Notes: generated by a model not told the origin, from the letters alone. Positions 32,195 through 42,465 are shown, numbered from the stretch's first letter. The stretch is 64,000 nt of DNA from Flavobacteriales bacterium UBA2104 (GCA_002331485.1 DCYS01000027.1:67021-131020); one strand, 5' to 3'. Translations and numbers: made by a program.

Positions 32195-35100
32195 CTATTG
32201 TTTTGACACTTTATGAACAGACTGTCCGTTCTTTGAATTGATTACAACAGTGTACAGACCTTTTGCATATGTGCTTAAGTCTATAGTGTAAGATGCTTTG
32301 TTTACCACCTCTCCATTATTTACTAACCTTCCATTAGCATCATAAAGAGTGATTTTTGCATTATCAATACTCGACCCAAAGTCAACTGTTAAGTTGCCCG
32401 TTGTAGGGTTAGGATAAAGCGAAACATTGAACATTTCCTCATTTGAAACACTAGCGTCATCCTCGTACATTACTTCTATAGTACAAGTACTTGTGTTTCC
32501 GCAGTCATCTGTAACAGTTAACGTGACATTGTTTGCCCCTAATGTCAACGCAGTTCCTGCTGCAGGAGACTGAGTTACCTGAGGGTTATTTGTGCAGTTG
32601 TCACTTACTGTTGCTGTACTCGTATAATTATCTAAAGTACTTCCTTCTGATGTGAAGATCGTATCTTGAGTTTGAGAACAGCTAATTGTAGGGTTCACAT
32701 CATCATTTACGATAATAGATTGAGTTACCTCCGTAAAGTTACCACACTCATCAGTTACTCGATATGTTCTTGTGATTGTTTCTGGACATGATTGACCATC
32801 AGAAACATCACCTAAGAATAGAACATCTAAGTTTGCTGAACAATTATCCGTTGCAGTAACAACACTTGTATTAGCCGCTGGAATATCTGAAGAACATGTC
32901 ACGTTGATATCTGCTGGATTAGAAGCAACAGGGTTAGTAACATCTTCGATCACGATTGTTTGTGTAATCAAAGTTTCGTTTCCACAATCATCAGTAACGC
33001 TGTAAGTTCTCGTAATTGTTTCTGGACATGTTTGTCCGTTCGAAACATCGCTTTCAAACGCAACAACAGGGTTTGCAGTACAGTTATCAGCTTCTCCGGT
33101 AACAACATTTACATCTGGTGCTGGAACATCTCCTGCACATTCAACTTGAATTTGTGATAATGGATTGGCTGTCGGTGCAGTCAGATCATCTACCACTACA
33201 AGTTGATCATACGTCTCAGTATTCCCACAGTTGTCAGTAACAGTCCATGTTCTCGTAATTGTTTCTGGACATGATTGACCATCGGAAACATCTGAATAAG
33301 TGATTGACAAACCACCTGAAGAACATGATGTTTGTGCGATCACTGCACCAGTATTTGATGGATCAGTTGATTCATCACAATCTACGGTCACATCATTAGG
33401 TGCGGTAGTTATCGTGATCCCATTATCATTAATTATTGTAAGTGTCACTTGACAGTTACCAACGTTACCACACTCGTCTTCAGCAAGAACGTCTATGGTA
33501 TAAGTTCCTGGGGTTAGTGAAGTACCTGCAGCTGGGTTTTGGCTTATCGTTAGATCCCCATTAGCAGAACAGTTGTCACTAAATGTAGATCCTGTGGTAT
33601 AGTCCGGCACATTTGCCGAGCCAGAACCAGTGTTAATTTGGTCTGTACTTTGTCCACATGTTACAACAGGAGCAGTATTATCCTGAACTGCTATAGTTTG
33701 AACATAAGTTTCTGTATTACCACAGTTATCTGTTGCTGTCCACGTTCTTTCTATAGTATACGCATTAGCACAAGAACCAGCAATAATATTATCAGTGTAG
33801 GTAATGTTTAACCCACCAGTACCACAAGAAGTTGTAGCAGTCATTTGACCCGTGTTTGAAGGGTCTGTTGACTCATCACATTCAACAGTAACATCTCCAG
33901 GGTTGTTGGTAACAGTTATCACCTCGTTATTAGTGACTGTTACAGTAACTGTACAGGAATTAATATTTCCACATTCATCTTCTGCAGTAACGTCTACAGA
34001 ATATGTTCCTGCAGTCAAAGAAGTTCCTGCTGTAGGGTTTTGACTAATTATCAGGTCTCCGTTAGCTGAACAGTTATCACTTATTGTACTTGTCGCAATG
34101 TAGTCCGGTAAAGTAGCAGTACCCCCACTTGTATTTATGTTATCTGTGGACGATCCACAGGCAACTGTCGGAGCAGTGTAATCTTGAACAGTTATTGTCT
34201 GAACGTAAGTTTCAGAGTCTCCACATCCATCAACAGCAACCCATGTTCTTTCTATTGTATATGCATTGGCACAAGAACCAGCAATGACGTTATCTGTATA
34301 AGTCACCGTTGCTCCTCCAGCACAACCAGTTGTCGCCGTCATTTCCCCTGTATTAGAAGGATCCATAGATTCATCACATTCTATCGTAACATCTCCAGGA
34401 TAATTTGTAACAATTAACCCACTAACAACACCTGACAAGTTAATGTCATCTATTGACACGTACCATTGATCTGCAGCACTTGTACAATGCCAACCAATGT
34501 AATACTCACCACTTGTAGGAACAGTAAATGTTATGATTTCCTCGTTCCAAGTGTTGTCTTGTATTCCATTCAAATCTTGAAGACTTGTTGTCATCGCAGC
34601 TACTGTTTGATCATCTCCTATAAAGACCTCTAGATCCTCAGCGTAGGCGTCATCAGTGGTCCACCAATATGAAAGCGTATAAGTCGCCCCAGCAACTAGA
34701 TCCTGACATCCAGTGATTATCCAATCATCTCCAGGTGTTGTAGCATCATCGTTGTAGAAATATCCAGCAACGTTTACACCACCACGTGCTCCTTGAGGTG
34801 CACCTGAGAAGTCATAAAGACCCCAAGTATTTGCATTACCTCCAGAGTTTGCATCACCATTAGCGTTAATAATAACCCACTGAGATAAGTCTTCACCTGT
34901 CTCAAAGCCCATTGTGTAAGCCGTATTAAGTGGGTTGCCACACACAATTGCGTTTACGGTTATGTAATCAACTTTTGTTTCTGTATCACTTCCTTGTCCA
35001 TTAGTTGCAGTTAGTTCTACAGTATATGTACCAGCAGTATTAAATTGCACCTCAGGGTTCTGGCTGGTAGATGAAGTAGTATTAACATACTCCCATTCAA

Positions 35101-36679
35101 CTCCCGCGGTTCCTGGAGTTATTGTCCAGCTCCATGATGTTGGTGCACCCGAAGTAAGGTCTGTAAACTGAACCACATCTCCTTCTAATACCGTTGTCTG
35201 GTTTGCTGTAAAGTCGGCAACCGGAACAGCTGGTGTACTACAAGGGTCATATGAACCGTTCATTACAGAAACACCTGTATTACCTGGATCTAACCAAGGC
35301 TCTAACTGTTCTGCGTTTGAAGTACCATTAGAATTCCAGTGATAAGACATTTTACCATACTGATCTGGGTTGTTTGGGGAAGTACAAAACGAGCTACCAC
35401 CAGTTAGAGTCCCGATGATCTTTGAGTCTTCGTTTCCACCACCTCCAGTATATCTAAATATCGGACTACCTGAAGAACCACCTTCAGTAACACCGTTACC
35501 GTTAGTTGTAGAAGACCATGTTACTCGCCAGTGTGAACCAGGTGCAGAACCCCATTGTGTAGAGATGAGGTTTGATGTATAAGTCGATATTTTTTTAATG
35601 TCTCCAGACGGGTGGTGTATACCAACTCCATCACCAGATGTAGTGTTGTTTATGTCCCAGCCATTCCATCTAGCATTAAAAGACTTTAAGGTGTTTATAG
35701 TCGCGGCCTCATTTCCAGATGTTCCCAACTGAACTAAAAGAAAGTCGGAACCACTAGTTCCCCCTCCATCATTAGAGTCAGCAACTCTAAAACAAGACTG
35801 AACAAAGTTGTCGTCTAATGTTCCGGCAGAAGAAGGGTTTGTACAACCCGGTGCTTCATAACCAAAATAGAAGACCCAGTTATTCATATCTGCAGCACTA
35901 GTAGTTTCACCACAGTGTAAAGCTGTTAAGAAGTAAGGCTTACAATCTTGAGCAGTATTGTTTACAAGCGATCCAGTACACCAACCTGCTCCACCACCAC
36001 TAACAATATAAATTCTGGCAACACCATCATTCTCTTCTTGCCAAAGGTCTCCTTCAGGAGAACAATTAACATTTACCTGACACGGATCAGACTCGTTGAT
36101 TTTTTCAACCATTGGGTTTCCAGTTTCTCGATAATTGTAAAAAACATTCTCAAGATGAACTGTTGTTTGACCGATTGCACTTTGAGGTTCTATTATCTCG
36201 AGAACGATCTCATCTCCATATACCATTGGCAAAAAGAAACCATTATCTGCACGATTATCATTCTCTGTGTAAAGTTTGGAGTAATGCCAACGATCAACAT
36301 TGAAAGCTCTGAAGGTAGCACCAGCAGGTAAATGAAAATCATTAAATTCAAGCGAAAGCGCCTCAGCCCCATCACTTTTAACGATCATTGTCATTTTTCT
36401 TGAGCCATCGTTAAGTGTCTCCCAGTTTCCATAAGTAACCAAATTCTGATTCACTGCAACAGCAGTTGCAATTCTGAACAATTCACCGTTCTTATAATTA
36501 ACTTCATCTTCAGCAAGTAAAGCCTGAACATTTGGTGCGGGAGCACTCAAAACAGGTGTACTTTTACTGATAGTTGTTTTTGATTTTGGTAAATTTGTTG
36601 CTAGTGATAGCGGTTGGGTTTGTCCGAACACAATAATTGAAACGAACAACCACGACGCCAAAAGCGCTAGTTTTTTCAT
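32195..36679 (-). CDS. Secreted trypsin-like (lysyl endopeptidase-type) protease with T9SS signal
   Basis: The 1,494-residue protein has a signal peptide (about 1-19), a pro-region to about 200, and a chymotrypsin-fold protease domain (about 205-475) with His in LTALHCGE (about 253), Asp in GSDFLLVQL (about 311) and Ser in GGSSGSPIF (about 401). It then has a PKD domain (about 487-580), a cleaved-adhesin/MAM-like domain (about 590-755), and about 650 residues of Cys-containing HYR-like repeats (DECGN, TDNCGNTETY, SDNCSANGD). The last 75 residues are a type A sorting domain (SLYPNPTTGNLTVDF to VHKVSKQ). Lysyl endopeptidases cut after Lys and serve nutrient scavenging. It is predicted to be exported by the type IX system and attached to the cell surface or released. 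Confidence 0.94.
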   Translation of the reverse strand: MKKLALLASWLFVSIIVFGQTQPLSLATNLPKSKTTISKSTPVLSAPAPNVQALLAEDEVNYKNGELFRIATAVAVNQNLVTYGNWETLNDGSRKMTMIVKSDGAEALSLEFNDFHLPAGATFRAFNVDRWHYSKLYTENDNRADNGFFLPMVYGDEIVLEIIEPQSAIGQTTVHLENVFYNYRETGNPMVEKINESDPCQVNVNCSPEGDLWQEENDGVARIYIVSGGGAGWCTGSLVNNTAQDCKPYFLTALHCGETTSAADMNNWVFYFGYEAPGCTNPSSAGTLDDNFVQSCFRVADSNDGGGTSGSDFLLVQLGTSGNEAATINTLKSFNARWNGWDINNTTSGDGVGIHHPSGDIKKISTYTSNLISTQWGSAPGSHWRVTWSSTTNGNGVTEGGSSGSPIFRYTGGGGNEDSKIIGTLTGGSSFCTSPNNPDQYGKMSYHWNSNGTSNAEQLEPWLDPGNTGVSVMNGSYDPCSTPAVPVADFTANQTTVLEGDVVQFTDLTSGAPTSWSWTITPGTAGVEWEYVNTTSSTSQNPEVQFNTAGTYTVELTATNGQGSDTETKVDYITVNAIVCGNPLNTAYTMGFETGEDLSQWVIINANGDANSGGNANTWGLYDFSGAPQGARGGVNVAGYFYNDDATTPGDDWIITGCQDLVAGATYTLSYWWTTDDAYAEDLEVFIGDDQTVAAMTTSLQDLNGIQDNTWNEEIITFTVPTSGEYYIGWHCTSAADQWYVSIDDINLSGVVSGLIVTNYPGDVTIECDESMDPSNTGEMTATTGCAGGATVTYTDNVIAGSCANAYTIERTWVAVDGCGDSETYVQTITVQDYTAPTVACGSSTDNINTSGGTATLPDYIATSTISDNCSANGDLIISQNPTAGTSLTAGTYSVDVTAEDECGNINSCTVTVTVTNNEVITVTNNPGDVTVECDESTDPSNTGQMTATTSCGTGGLNITYTDNIIAGSCANAYTIERTWTATDNCGNTETYVQTIAVQDNTAPVVTCGQSTDQINTGSGSANVPDYTTGSTFSDNCSANGDLTISQNPAAGTSLTPGTYTIDVLAEDECGNVGNCQVTLTIINDNGITITTAPNDVTVDCDESTDPSNTGAVIAQTSCSSGGLSITYSDVSDGQSCPETITRTWTVTDNCGNTETYDQLVVVDDLTAPTANPLSQIQVECAGDVPAPDVNVVTGEADNCTANPVVAFESDVSNGQTCPETITRTYSVTDDCGNETLITQTIVIEDVTNPVASNPADINVTCSSDIPAANTSVVTATDNCSANLDVLFLGDVSDGQSCPETITRTYRVTDECGNFTEVTQSIIVNDDVNPTISCSQTQDTIFTSEGSTLDNYTSTATVSDNCTNNPQVTQSPAAGTALTLGANNVTLTVTDDCGNTSTCTIEVMYEDDASVSNEEMFNVSLYPNPTTGNLTVDFGSSIDNAKITLYDANGRLVNNGEVVNKASYTIDLSTYAKGLYTVVINSKNGQSVHKVSKQ
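33400..34400 (-). repeat. Tandem ~500-bp coding repeats in the protease stalk
   Basis: Two consecutive units starting near 34400 and 33900 (each about 166 codons) code for nearly the same order of motifs: (V/I)ECDES-DPSNTG, ITYTDN, AGSCANAYTIERTW, TISQNP-AGTSL, EDECGN. A third, shortened unit begins near 33400, and three more ~80-codon units with SCPETITRT follow to about 32700. The similarity points to internal duplication. Confidence 0.8.
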
Positions 36680-36771
36680 AGTTAATGTTTTAGTTTTACA
36701 GTTTAAAGTGCTACTAAATTACAATTTTTAACAAAATAAAAAAACAGAAGGTTCATTTCTAACAAAATAGA

Positions 36772-37476
36772 ATGATAAACGGTCGAAATAAAATATTGTT
36801 AGTTGAGGATGAGGAAAGCTTAAGTAAAGTTGTTGCCTTAAACCTTGAACTAGAAGGTTTTGAGGTTAAAACCGTGACAAATGGTAGAGAAGCCCTTGAG
36901 CAAAAAGATAAAGTCGACGAATTTGATCTTGTTATTCTTGATGTTATGTTACCTGAGGTTAGTGGTTGGGATATTTGCACGGCATATAAAAACATCTCTT
37001 CAACACCAATTCTATTCATTTCTGCAAAAGGTTCTTCCTCAGACCGAATTAAAGGGTTGAAACTAGGAGCTGATGATTATCTGGCGAAACCTTTTGACCT
37101 TGAAGAATTATTGCTTCGAGTAAAAGTTTTGATCCTTAGAAGAACGGATGCGAAAAAAGCACCTCAGAACAAATTGATTATCGGAGATCACGTAGTAAAT
37201 ACGAAGACCTACGAGGTGTTTAAAAAGGATAAATTAGTAACAGACCTCACAAAGCGAGAAGTTGAATTGTTAGAGCTCTTTAACGATCATGAAGGAGAGG
37301 TTGTTTCTCGCGACTATATTCTTGATAAACTATGGGGAACAGATAGTTTTCCAACCAGTAGAACAATTGACAACTATATCTTGTCATTTCGAAAATTGTT
37401 TGAAAAAAACGCAAAAGATCCAGAGTATTTTCATAGCGTAAGAGGAGTTGGTTACAAGTTTACCAATAGCCAATGA
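36772..37476 (+). CDS. OmpR/PhoB-family response regulator
   Basis: The 234-residue protein has a receiver domain (about 5-120; acidic pair in LLVEDEES, phospho-acceptor Asp in LVILDVMLPE near 61, Ser/Thr in LFISAKG, Lys in LAKPFDLEE) and a winged-helix DNA-binding domain (about 140-232; TKREVELLELFNDHEGEVVSRDYILDKLWG, TIDNYILSFRKLFE, RGVGYKF). No kinase gene is adjacent. It starts 92 bases from, and divergent to, the protease gene and is followed after 33 bases by the dCMP deaminase gene, so the shared intergenic region could be its own target. Confidence 0.94.
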   Translation: MINGRNKILLVEDEESLSKVVALNLELEGFEVKTVTNGREALEQKDKVDEFDLVILDVMLPEVSGWDICTAYKNISSTPILFISAKGSSSDRIKGLKLGADDYLAKPFDLEELLLRVKVLILRRTDAKKAPQNKLIIGDHVVNTKTYEVFKKDKLVTDLTKREVELLELFNDHEGEVVSRDYILDKLWGTDSFPTSRTIDNYILSFRKLFEKNAKDPEYFHSVRGVGYKFTNSQ

Positions 37477-37509
37477 ATTGATTACCTTTGTTGGCAACAA
37501 TGATCTATC

Positions 37510-37944
37510 ATGAGTAAATCAAAGCAGCTTCGATACGATAAGGCCTATTTGCGAATGGCTTCTAGTTGGGCAAAACTTTCACACTGTCAAAGAAAACAAG
37601 TGGGTGCGTTAATCGTTAAAGACGATATGATCATTTCTGATGGTTACAATGGAACGCCAAGCGGATTTGATAACTGTTGTGAAAATGAACAGGGGGAAAC
37701 ACATTGGTATGTGCTACATGCAGAAGCGAATGCGATTTTAAAGGTTGCAAAATCTACAAACAATGCAAAAGGAGCAACACTTTATTTAACGCTTTCTCCT
37801 TGTAAGGACTGCAGTAAACTAATACTTCAGGCCGGAATAAAAAGAGTAGTATTTGTTAACTTATATAAAGATAGTGCAGGTGTTGATTTTCTTGAAGCGG
37901 CAGGCGTAAACATTGAGCAAATAAATAATATTGAAGATGAATAA
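37510..37944 (+). CDS. dCMP deaminase-family protein
   Basis: The 144-residue zinc deaminase has the ligand His and catalytic Glu in LHAEANAIL (about 70-72) and the cysteine pair in LSPCKDCSKLI (about 97-100). The N-terminal RKQVGALIVKDDMIISDGYNGTPSGFDNC is typical of the dCMP deaminase/ComEB group rather than tRNA or guanine deaminases. dCMP deaminase makes dUMP for thymidylate synthesis. The stop codon overlaps the ATG of the S41 protease gene by 8 bases, giving coupled translation. Confidence 0.9.
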   Translation: MSKSKQLRYDKAYLRMASSWAKLSHCQRKQVGALIVKDDMIISDGYNGTPSGFDNCCENEQGETHWYVLHAEANAILKVAKSTNNAKGATLYLTLSPCKDCSKLILQAGIKRVVFVNLYKDSAGVDFLEAAGVNIEQINNIEDE

Positions 37945-39526
37945 TAAAGCTGTTTATCCTTTCATTGGTACGATTCTGATCGTAATTGGAATCTTACTTG
38001 GATTAACCCTTTCCAGAGATAGTGTTATTGGAGGGCAAAGTAATCAAGGAAAGTATGAGCAAAAGCTTGCTGATATTTTAAACGTATTAGATAAGGAGTA
38101 TGTAGATTCAGTTGATAAGGAAAAACTATTCAAGGAAACCATAGCCGACTTACTTCATAGCTTAGACCCACATTCAAACTATATTCCAGCTGAAGATCTA
38201 GCACGAATGAATGAGTCTATTGAAGGAAAGTTTGGGGGTGTAGGGGTAAGATTCACCATCCTAAGAGACACGCTGAACATAACTAACGTAATTCCAAACT
38301 CTCCAGCTTATAAAGCGGGAATGAAGAAGTTTGATCAGATCATAAAAGTAGATGACACGCTTGTTGCAGGTGTAGGCCTCACAAACACTAGAGTTCAAGA
38401 ATTGCTCAAAGGGCAGGCAGGAACTGATGTAAATGTTACCGTGAGAAGAAATGGAGAAACTCTAAGTAAAACGATAACTAGAGGTATGGTTCCAATAGAA
38501 TCCATAACTGCTGCGTATATGATCACCCCTGAAATAGGTTATATAAGATTAAGTCAATTTAGTATGACCTCTGCCAATGAGTTTTACATGGCCGCGTTAG
38601 ACTTGAAAACCAAAGGGATGAAAAATCTCATTTTTGATCTTCGGTTTAACGGAGGAGGAGTAATGGGTAGTGCAGTTTCTATAGTAGACGCATTACTTGA
38701 ACCAGGAAAACCTATTGTGTCTACGAAGGGAAAAAATAGTCCCGAAGAGGTACTGTTTTCTGAAAACAACCCGCTTTTAGGAGGGGTTGACCTTGCTGTA
38801 TTGATCAATGGAAGTTCGGCCTCTGCAAGTGAAATTGTTGCAGGAGCTATTCAAGACAATGATAGAGGCACGATAATAGGCCGTCGATCTTTTGGGAAAG
38901 GTTTGGTTCAACAGGATATAAACCTTAAGGATGGTAGTAACCTTAGGCTTACAGTTTCACGATATTATACTCCAACTGGTCGCTGTATTCAAAAGCCATA
39001 CACGGGAGACTATAAAGAATATATGATGGATGAGGTAAATAGGTATGAGAACGGAGAACTCTATGAACTTGACAGCTCATTATTGGTTGATTCCTTAAAG
39101 TTTACAACGCCCGGTGGGAAAACAGTTTATGGGGGTGGGGGAATAATGCCCGACATTTTTATTCCTTTAGATACAAGTGGGAGCTCAACTTACCTAAGAA
39201 GATTGAGATATGCGAATGTATTTAATGATTTTGCCTATGATTATGTGAGAGGTAATGCTTCCAAAATGAAGCAATTCAAAAACCTTGAAGAATTCGAACA
39301 GCAATTTGATGTAGACGAGAAGTTATTGAAAAGCCTAACTGATTATGCTTCTAATGAACACAACATTTCACTTAATGAATCAGAGTTTTTGAATTCAACT
39401 GAACAGATAAAGGAAAATTTAAAAGCTGAGATTGCACGACAAAAGTGGTTGGAAGAAGGGGCTTATTATATTTTCAACAAATCTGACCGCGAAATCAATA
39501 AGGCAATTGAAGTATTAGCGAATTAA
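37937..39526 (+). CDS. S41-family C-terminal processing peptidase
   Basis: The 529-residue protein has an N-terminal membrane anchor (about 5-25), a helical domain (about 35-80), a PDZ domain (about 85-165; GGVGVRF and PAYKAGMKKFDQIIKVDD) and the S41 catalytic domain with the Ser in INGSSASASEIVAG (about 293) and Lys in RRSFGKGLVQ (about 321). It trims or degrades periplasmic proteins from their C-termini. I chose the ATG at 37937 over a TTG two codons upstream. It is followed by a membrane-protein gene 6 bases later. Confidence 0.94.
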   Translation: MNNKAVYPFIGTILIVIGILLGLTLSRDSVIGGQSNQGKYEQKLADILNVLDKEYVDSVDKEKLFKETIADLLHSLDPHSNYIPAEDLARMNESIEGKFGGVGVRFTILRDTLNITNVIPNSPAYKAGMKKFDQIIKVDDTLVAGVGLTNTRVQELLKGQAGTDVNVTVRRNGETLSKTITRGMVPIESITAAYMITPEIGYIRLSQFSMTSANEFYMAALDLKTKGMKNLIFDLRFNGGGVMGSAVSIVDALLEPGKPIVSTKGKNSPEEVLFSENNPLLGGVDLAVLINGSSASASEIVAGAIQDNDRGTIIGRRSFGKGLVQQDINLKDGSNLRLTVSRYYTPTGRCIQKPYTGDYKEYMMDEVNRYENGELYELDSSLLVDSLKFTTPGGKTVYGGGGIMPDIFIPLDTSGSSTYLRRLRYANVFNDFAYDYVRGNASKMKQFKNLEEFEQQFDVDEKLLKSLTDYASNEHNISLNESEFLNSTEQIKENLKAEIARQKWLEEGAYYIFNKSDREINKAIEVLAN

Positions 39527-39532
39527 ACGAGT

Positions 39533-40918
39533 TTGACTTTCAGAAGAATACTACTGCTCATTGCACTAACTTGTACATTTCTACAAGTTCTTATTTCCGA
39601 ATATAACCTTTCAGAGGTCGGAGCTGATGTACTCATCGAAACAGCAGATTCTCCATCATATATTTCTCCCGCGAAGAACTATAAGCAAACGGGAGTTTGG
39701 AAAGAAAACTTTAATGGACCATCGTCATATGTGCAGAGGCCTCCAGCATACGGTGCCTTGTATTTAGTCTGCAGTTTCTTTTCAGAGAGTCCAAGATTGA
39801 TACTTAAAGTTTTCCAGTATTTGTTCATGGGTTTTGGAATCTATTTTTTCGGAAAATTATTGGATAAGCTTATTCGTTCAAAACGCCTCGTAGCTGCTGC
39901 AACCATGGGGTTTGGTGTCTTACCATTCTTTCATGGCTTTGTTGGATATATAATGACAGAAGCCATAGCTCCATACCTATTGGTCATTTTTACCTATTTG
40001 TTTGTTGAGCTTTGTAAGAAACGGCGGAATATGTTCACCCTGCTATTCATTACCGTTGGAGCGGTTATTACGATTTTTCGAATTCAATTGATCATTTTCC
40101 CGGTTGTATTTATGATTATTCTGCTCCTTAAATACAGAAGGGTAATGATCATTCTACCCATAATGTTTTTACCTTTTATACTTTGGCAAATGAGAGTAGT
40201 AAATGTCATGGGAGCATTTGACTTGCATCCAATATACAGTTATAAGAATGAAAGTATTTTTCGACCACCTCACCAATCACTGACAAAGCTTTTTAAAGTT
40301 TGGGAGCATGATGGAGGGCGATTTCATAATGTTGAAGCTACCTTAAGAAAAGACACTTCTAAAGTTCAACTCGATAAAGCATTAAACTCTATTCCTAGCG
40401 AGTTGAGGTGTGAAGTTAGAAACAACCTTATTCTTTATCAACAAGTAGCGCATGAACAGAAAAAAATGTTTAGAAACGGAGAAAACACTGTTTTACCCAT
40501 TGAAAAGAAGTTTGAGCAAGAAGTTGAAAACTGGATGACAACAGAAGCGGATGATTTTTTTGTTCAGCGATGGATTATTTCACCTACAAAAAGCACAATG
40601 GCTTTGATATTATCTTCACAGCTTAACCTATTCATTTTTCAGAAAACATTCAGAGGAAATATATTGATAGAGTCTTTAAGAACAGTAGCAGTATTGGTCA
40701 TTCTACTATCGGTCTTAGCAAGTACCATTTTATTATTCCTTCCAGGAATTAGCATCTCGTATAAAGGGATAATTGGAAGTGTTTTTGTATCACTAATCTA
40801 TCTTGCCTTCGTACAAAAAATGAACGAGACGCGCTACATAATCCCTTACCTTCCCCTGCTGTTTACTTCAATTTCTGTTGCCTTAGATAGATTGATCCTT
40901 AGCAAAAATAAAGTCTAG
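39533..40918 (+). CDS. Polytopic membrane protein, possibly GT-C-type glycosyltransferase
   Basis: The 461-residue protein has about nine to eleven membrane helices, a periplasmic first loop containing DSPSYISPAKNYKQTGVW, and a large extracytoplasmic loop (about 235-345). An acidic/polar first loop of the form 'D(S/T)xxYxxxA' after helix 1 is typical of GT-C fold glycosyltransferases that use lipid-linked sugars, and DSPSY fits; no family assignment is secure. The start is a TTG 6 bases after the S41 stop; no ATG is near. It overlaps the next, convergent gene by 4 bases. Confidence 0.75.
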   Translation: MTFRRILLLIALTCTFLQVLISEYNLSEVGADVLIETADSPSYISPAKNYKQTGVWKENFNGPSSYVQRPPAYGALYLVCSFFSESPRLILKVFQYLFMGFGIYFFGKLLDKLIRSKRLVAAATMGFGVLPFFHGFVGYIMTEAIAPYLLVIFTYLFVELCKKRRNMFTLLFITVGAVITIFRIQLIIFPVVFMIILLLKYRRVMIILPIMFLPFILWQMRVVNVMGAFDLHPIYSYKNESIFRPPHQSLTKLFKVWEHDGGRFHNVEATLRKDTSKVQLDKALNSIPSELRCEVRNNLILYQQVAHEQKKMFRNGENTVLPIEKKFEQEVENWMTTEADDFFVQRWIISPTKSTMALILSSQLNLFIFQKTFRGNILIESLRTVAVLVILLSVLASTILLFLPGISISYKGIIGSVFVSLIYLAFVQKMNETRYIIPYLPLLFTSISVALDRLILSKNKV

Positions 40919-42465
40919 TTTTTTACGATCTTTTGGTCGTATAGAACGCCATTCAACCGAATAGATAAATAATATACACCACTCTTCAAGCCAGAACCAT
41001 TAGTGGTATTCCAAGTTAGTTCTGTTTGATTTGTAAAATGAAGACCTTGAGCCAGTGTTTCTATTTTTCGCCCCTGAATATCATAAACTGAAGCCGACAG
41101 TATGTTATCCCCTTGTTTTCCCTGAATAGAAACTGTTGCGACTTCATTCACAGGGTTTGGGAAAACAGAAATTGTTGAAGGTAAAGTATTATCTAAATAC
41201 GATTCTACAGATAGACTAGTTAGATCCTCAATATTATAGTTTTCATCTCCCTGCTCATAAGCTAAGTAGTGGAAATAAACCAAAAACATTTCATCTGTAG
41301 TGTTTAACCCGGGATAAACTGTGATCGCAGGATTATTTGGGTTATGATCATTGGCCGCTGTATTATTAAACGCCCCGTCTGCGTGTAGAGTCGAGTTTGC
41401 AGGTATTTTGACCATATTCTTAAACATGTAAAAATCTTGCCATTCGAAATCCCAATGTGGTATATCGATCATGCGAATAGTATCATTATTTGTATCGAGT
41501 CCGTAGCTTTTGATTTGATCCCCCAAAAGATGCATGTGTGGAAAGATGCTCAAAATCGAAACATCGATCGGGATATTAGAATAAGAAGCGCTTACCTCTG
41601 TAATTTGTTCTGGTGGTAGGGTGAAGCTCCAGTTTTGAAGTATTGGTTCTGCACTAATTTCTCTCACTCCTGAAACAGGCTCGTCGTAAAAATGGAATAT
41701 TACCTTCGTACTATCCTTCATTCCATTACTTCCTGCCGGATAATGCATTGCAAGTACAATGTTTGAATTAGCGGGTAGGTCCATACCTAGCTTTAGTCCC
41801 GACCCATTGGGAAAAACAAGCGGTGTAGCTCCTGGAGTATAACCACCAACTAGTTTCGCATTTGTTGGACCAGCACAATCACCTCCCACTGTATCAGTAG
41901 CATAAGTAGCTGACTCATCAATATAGACTAATGCATGGTGAACAATAGGTGCGTTGCCAGGTACAACTTCCATTGCTTTTATAGTCCTGCCTTGAGCTAG
42001 GTTTGATGGAAGAGAAAAGCATACGTAATCATCGAAAGATGTTGCCTTACTTGTATATGTTGGGATCTGTACCTCTAGGTCGCCTGCTCCTAGTATGGCC
42101 CCAGAATCAAAAACGGGTGGAGCAGGAGTATTATTTGGGTCACCTTCCGGCATACCATTACTTAACCAGTCAAGGATCATTGTTTTCTCCTGACCTTCTA
42201 ATGCTCTCGAATGAGAGAATTCTTTATAGTTTTCATTTGGAGGCCAAGGCGGCATTCTATCTTGAGCAATTGCGTCATAAATTTGTGCTGAGTTTGCTGT
42301 TACATCTTGATAGTTCATTAATGAGAATGGAGCTATTCCATCAGGGTTGTGACAACTTGCGCAATTGTCAAAAACGAGCTGTGCCACATCATCTGCATAG
42401 GTTTGTCCAAAGGAATTGGAACCGATAATAGAAACGGCTAAAAATAGTAGTAGTGCTCTTTTCAT
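40915..42465 (-). CDS. Secreted haem/copper type II monooxygenase-like protein with T9SS signal
   Basis: The 516-residue protein starts at the ATG at 42465, directly before a signal peptide (KRALLLFLAVSIIG); an upstream TTG adds nine residues and is unlikely. A c-type haem motif CASCH (about 37) heads an N-terminal cytochrome-like domain. The middle has copper-ligand patterns of ascorbate-dependent type II monooxygenases: HH in IVHHALVY (about 174), His in LAMHYP (about 240) and H-x-H in PHMHLLG (about 309). The C-terminus is a type A sorting domain (SVFPNPVNEVATVSI to QKIVKN). Likely exported through the type IX system to the surface. Whether it hydroxylates a substrate is unknown. Confidence 0.87.
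   Translation of the reverse strand: MKRALLLFLAVSIIGSNSFGQTYADDVAQLVFDNCASCHNPDGIAPFSLMNYQDVTANSAQIYDAIAQDRMPPWPPNENYKEFSHSRALEGQEKTMILDWLSNGMPEGDPNNTPAPPVFDSGAILGAGDLEVQIPTYTSKATSFDDYVCFSLPSNLAQGRTIKAMEVVPGNAPIVHHALVYIDESATYATDTVGGDCAGPTNAKLVGGYTPGATPLVFPNGSGLKLGMDLPANSNIVLAMHYPAGSNGMKDSTKVIFHFYDEPVSGVREISAEPILQNWSFTLPPEQITEVSASYSNIPIDVSILSIFPHMHLLGDQIKSYGLDTNNDTIRMIDIPHWDFEWQDFYMFKNMVKIPANSTLHADGAFNNTAANDHNPNNPAITVYPGLNTTDEMFLVYFHYLAYEQGDENYNIEDLTSLSVESYLDNTLPSTISVFPNPVNEVATVSIQGKQGDNILSASVYDIQGRKIETLAQGLHFTNQTELTWNTTNGSGLKSGVYYLSIRLNGVLYDQKIVKN

Noticed and set aside
35948..36331. Reading frame of 127 codons on the + strand
   Set aside because: It lies antisense to the conserved protease domain and its sequence has no protein-like features.
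42003..42428. Reading frame of 141 codons on the + strand
   Set aside because: Antisense to the haem/copper protein gene, whose motifs and sorting domain are clear; it has no recognisable domain.
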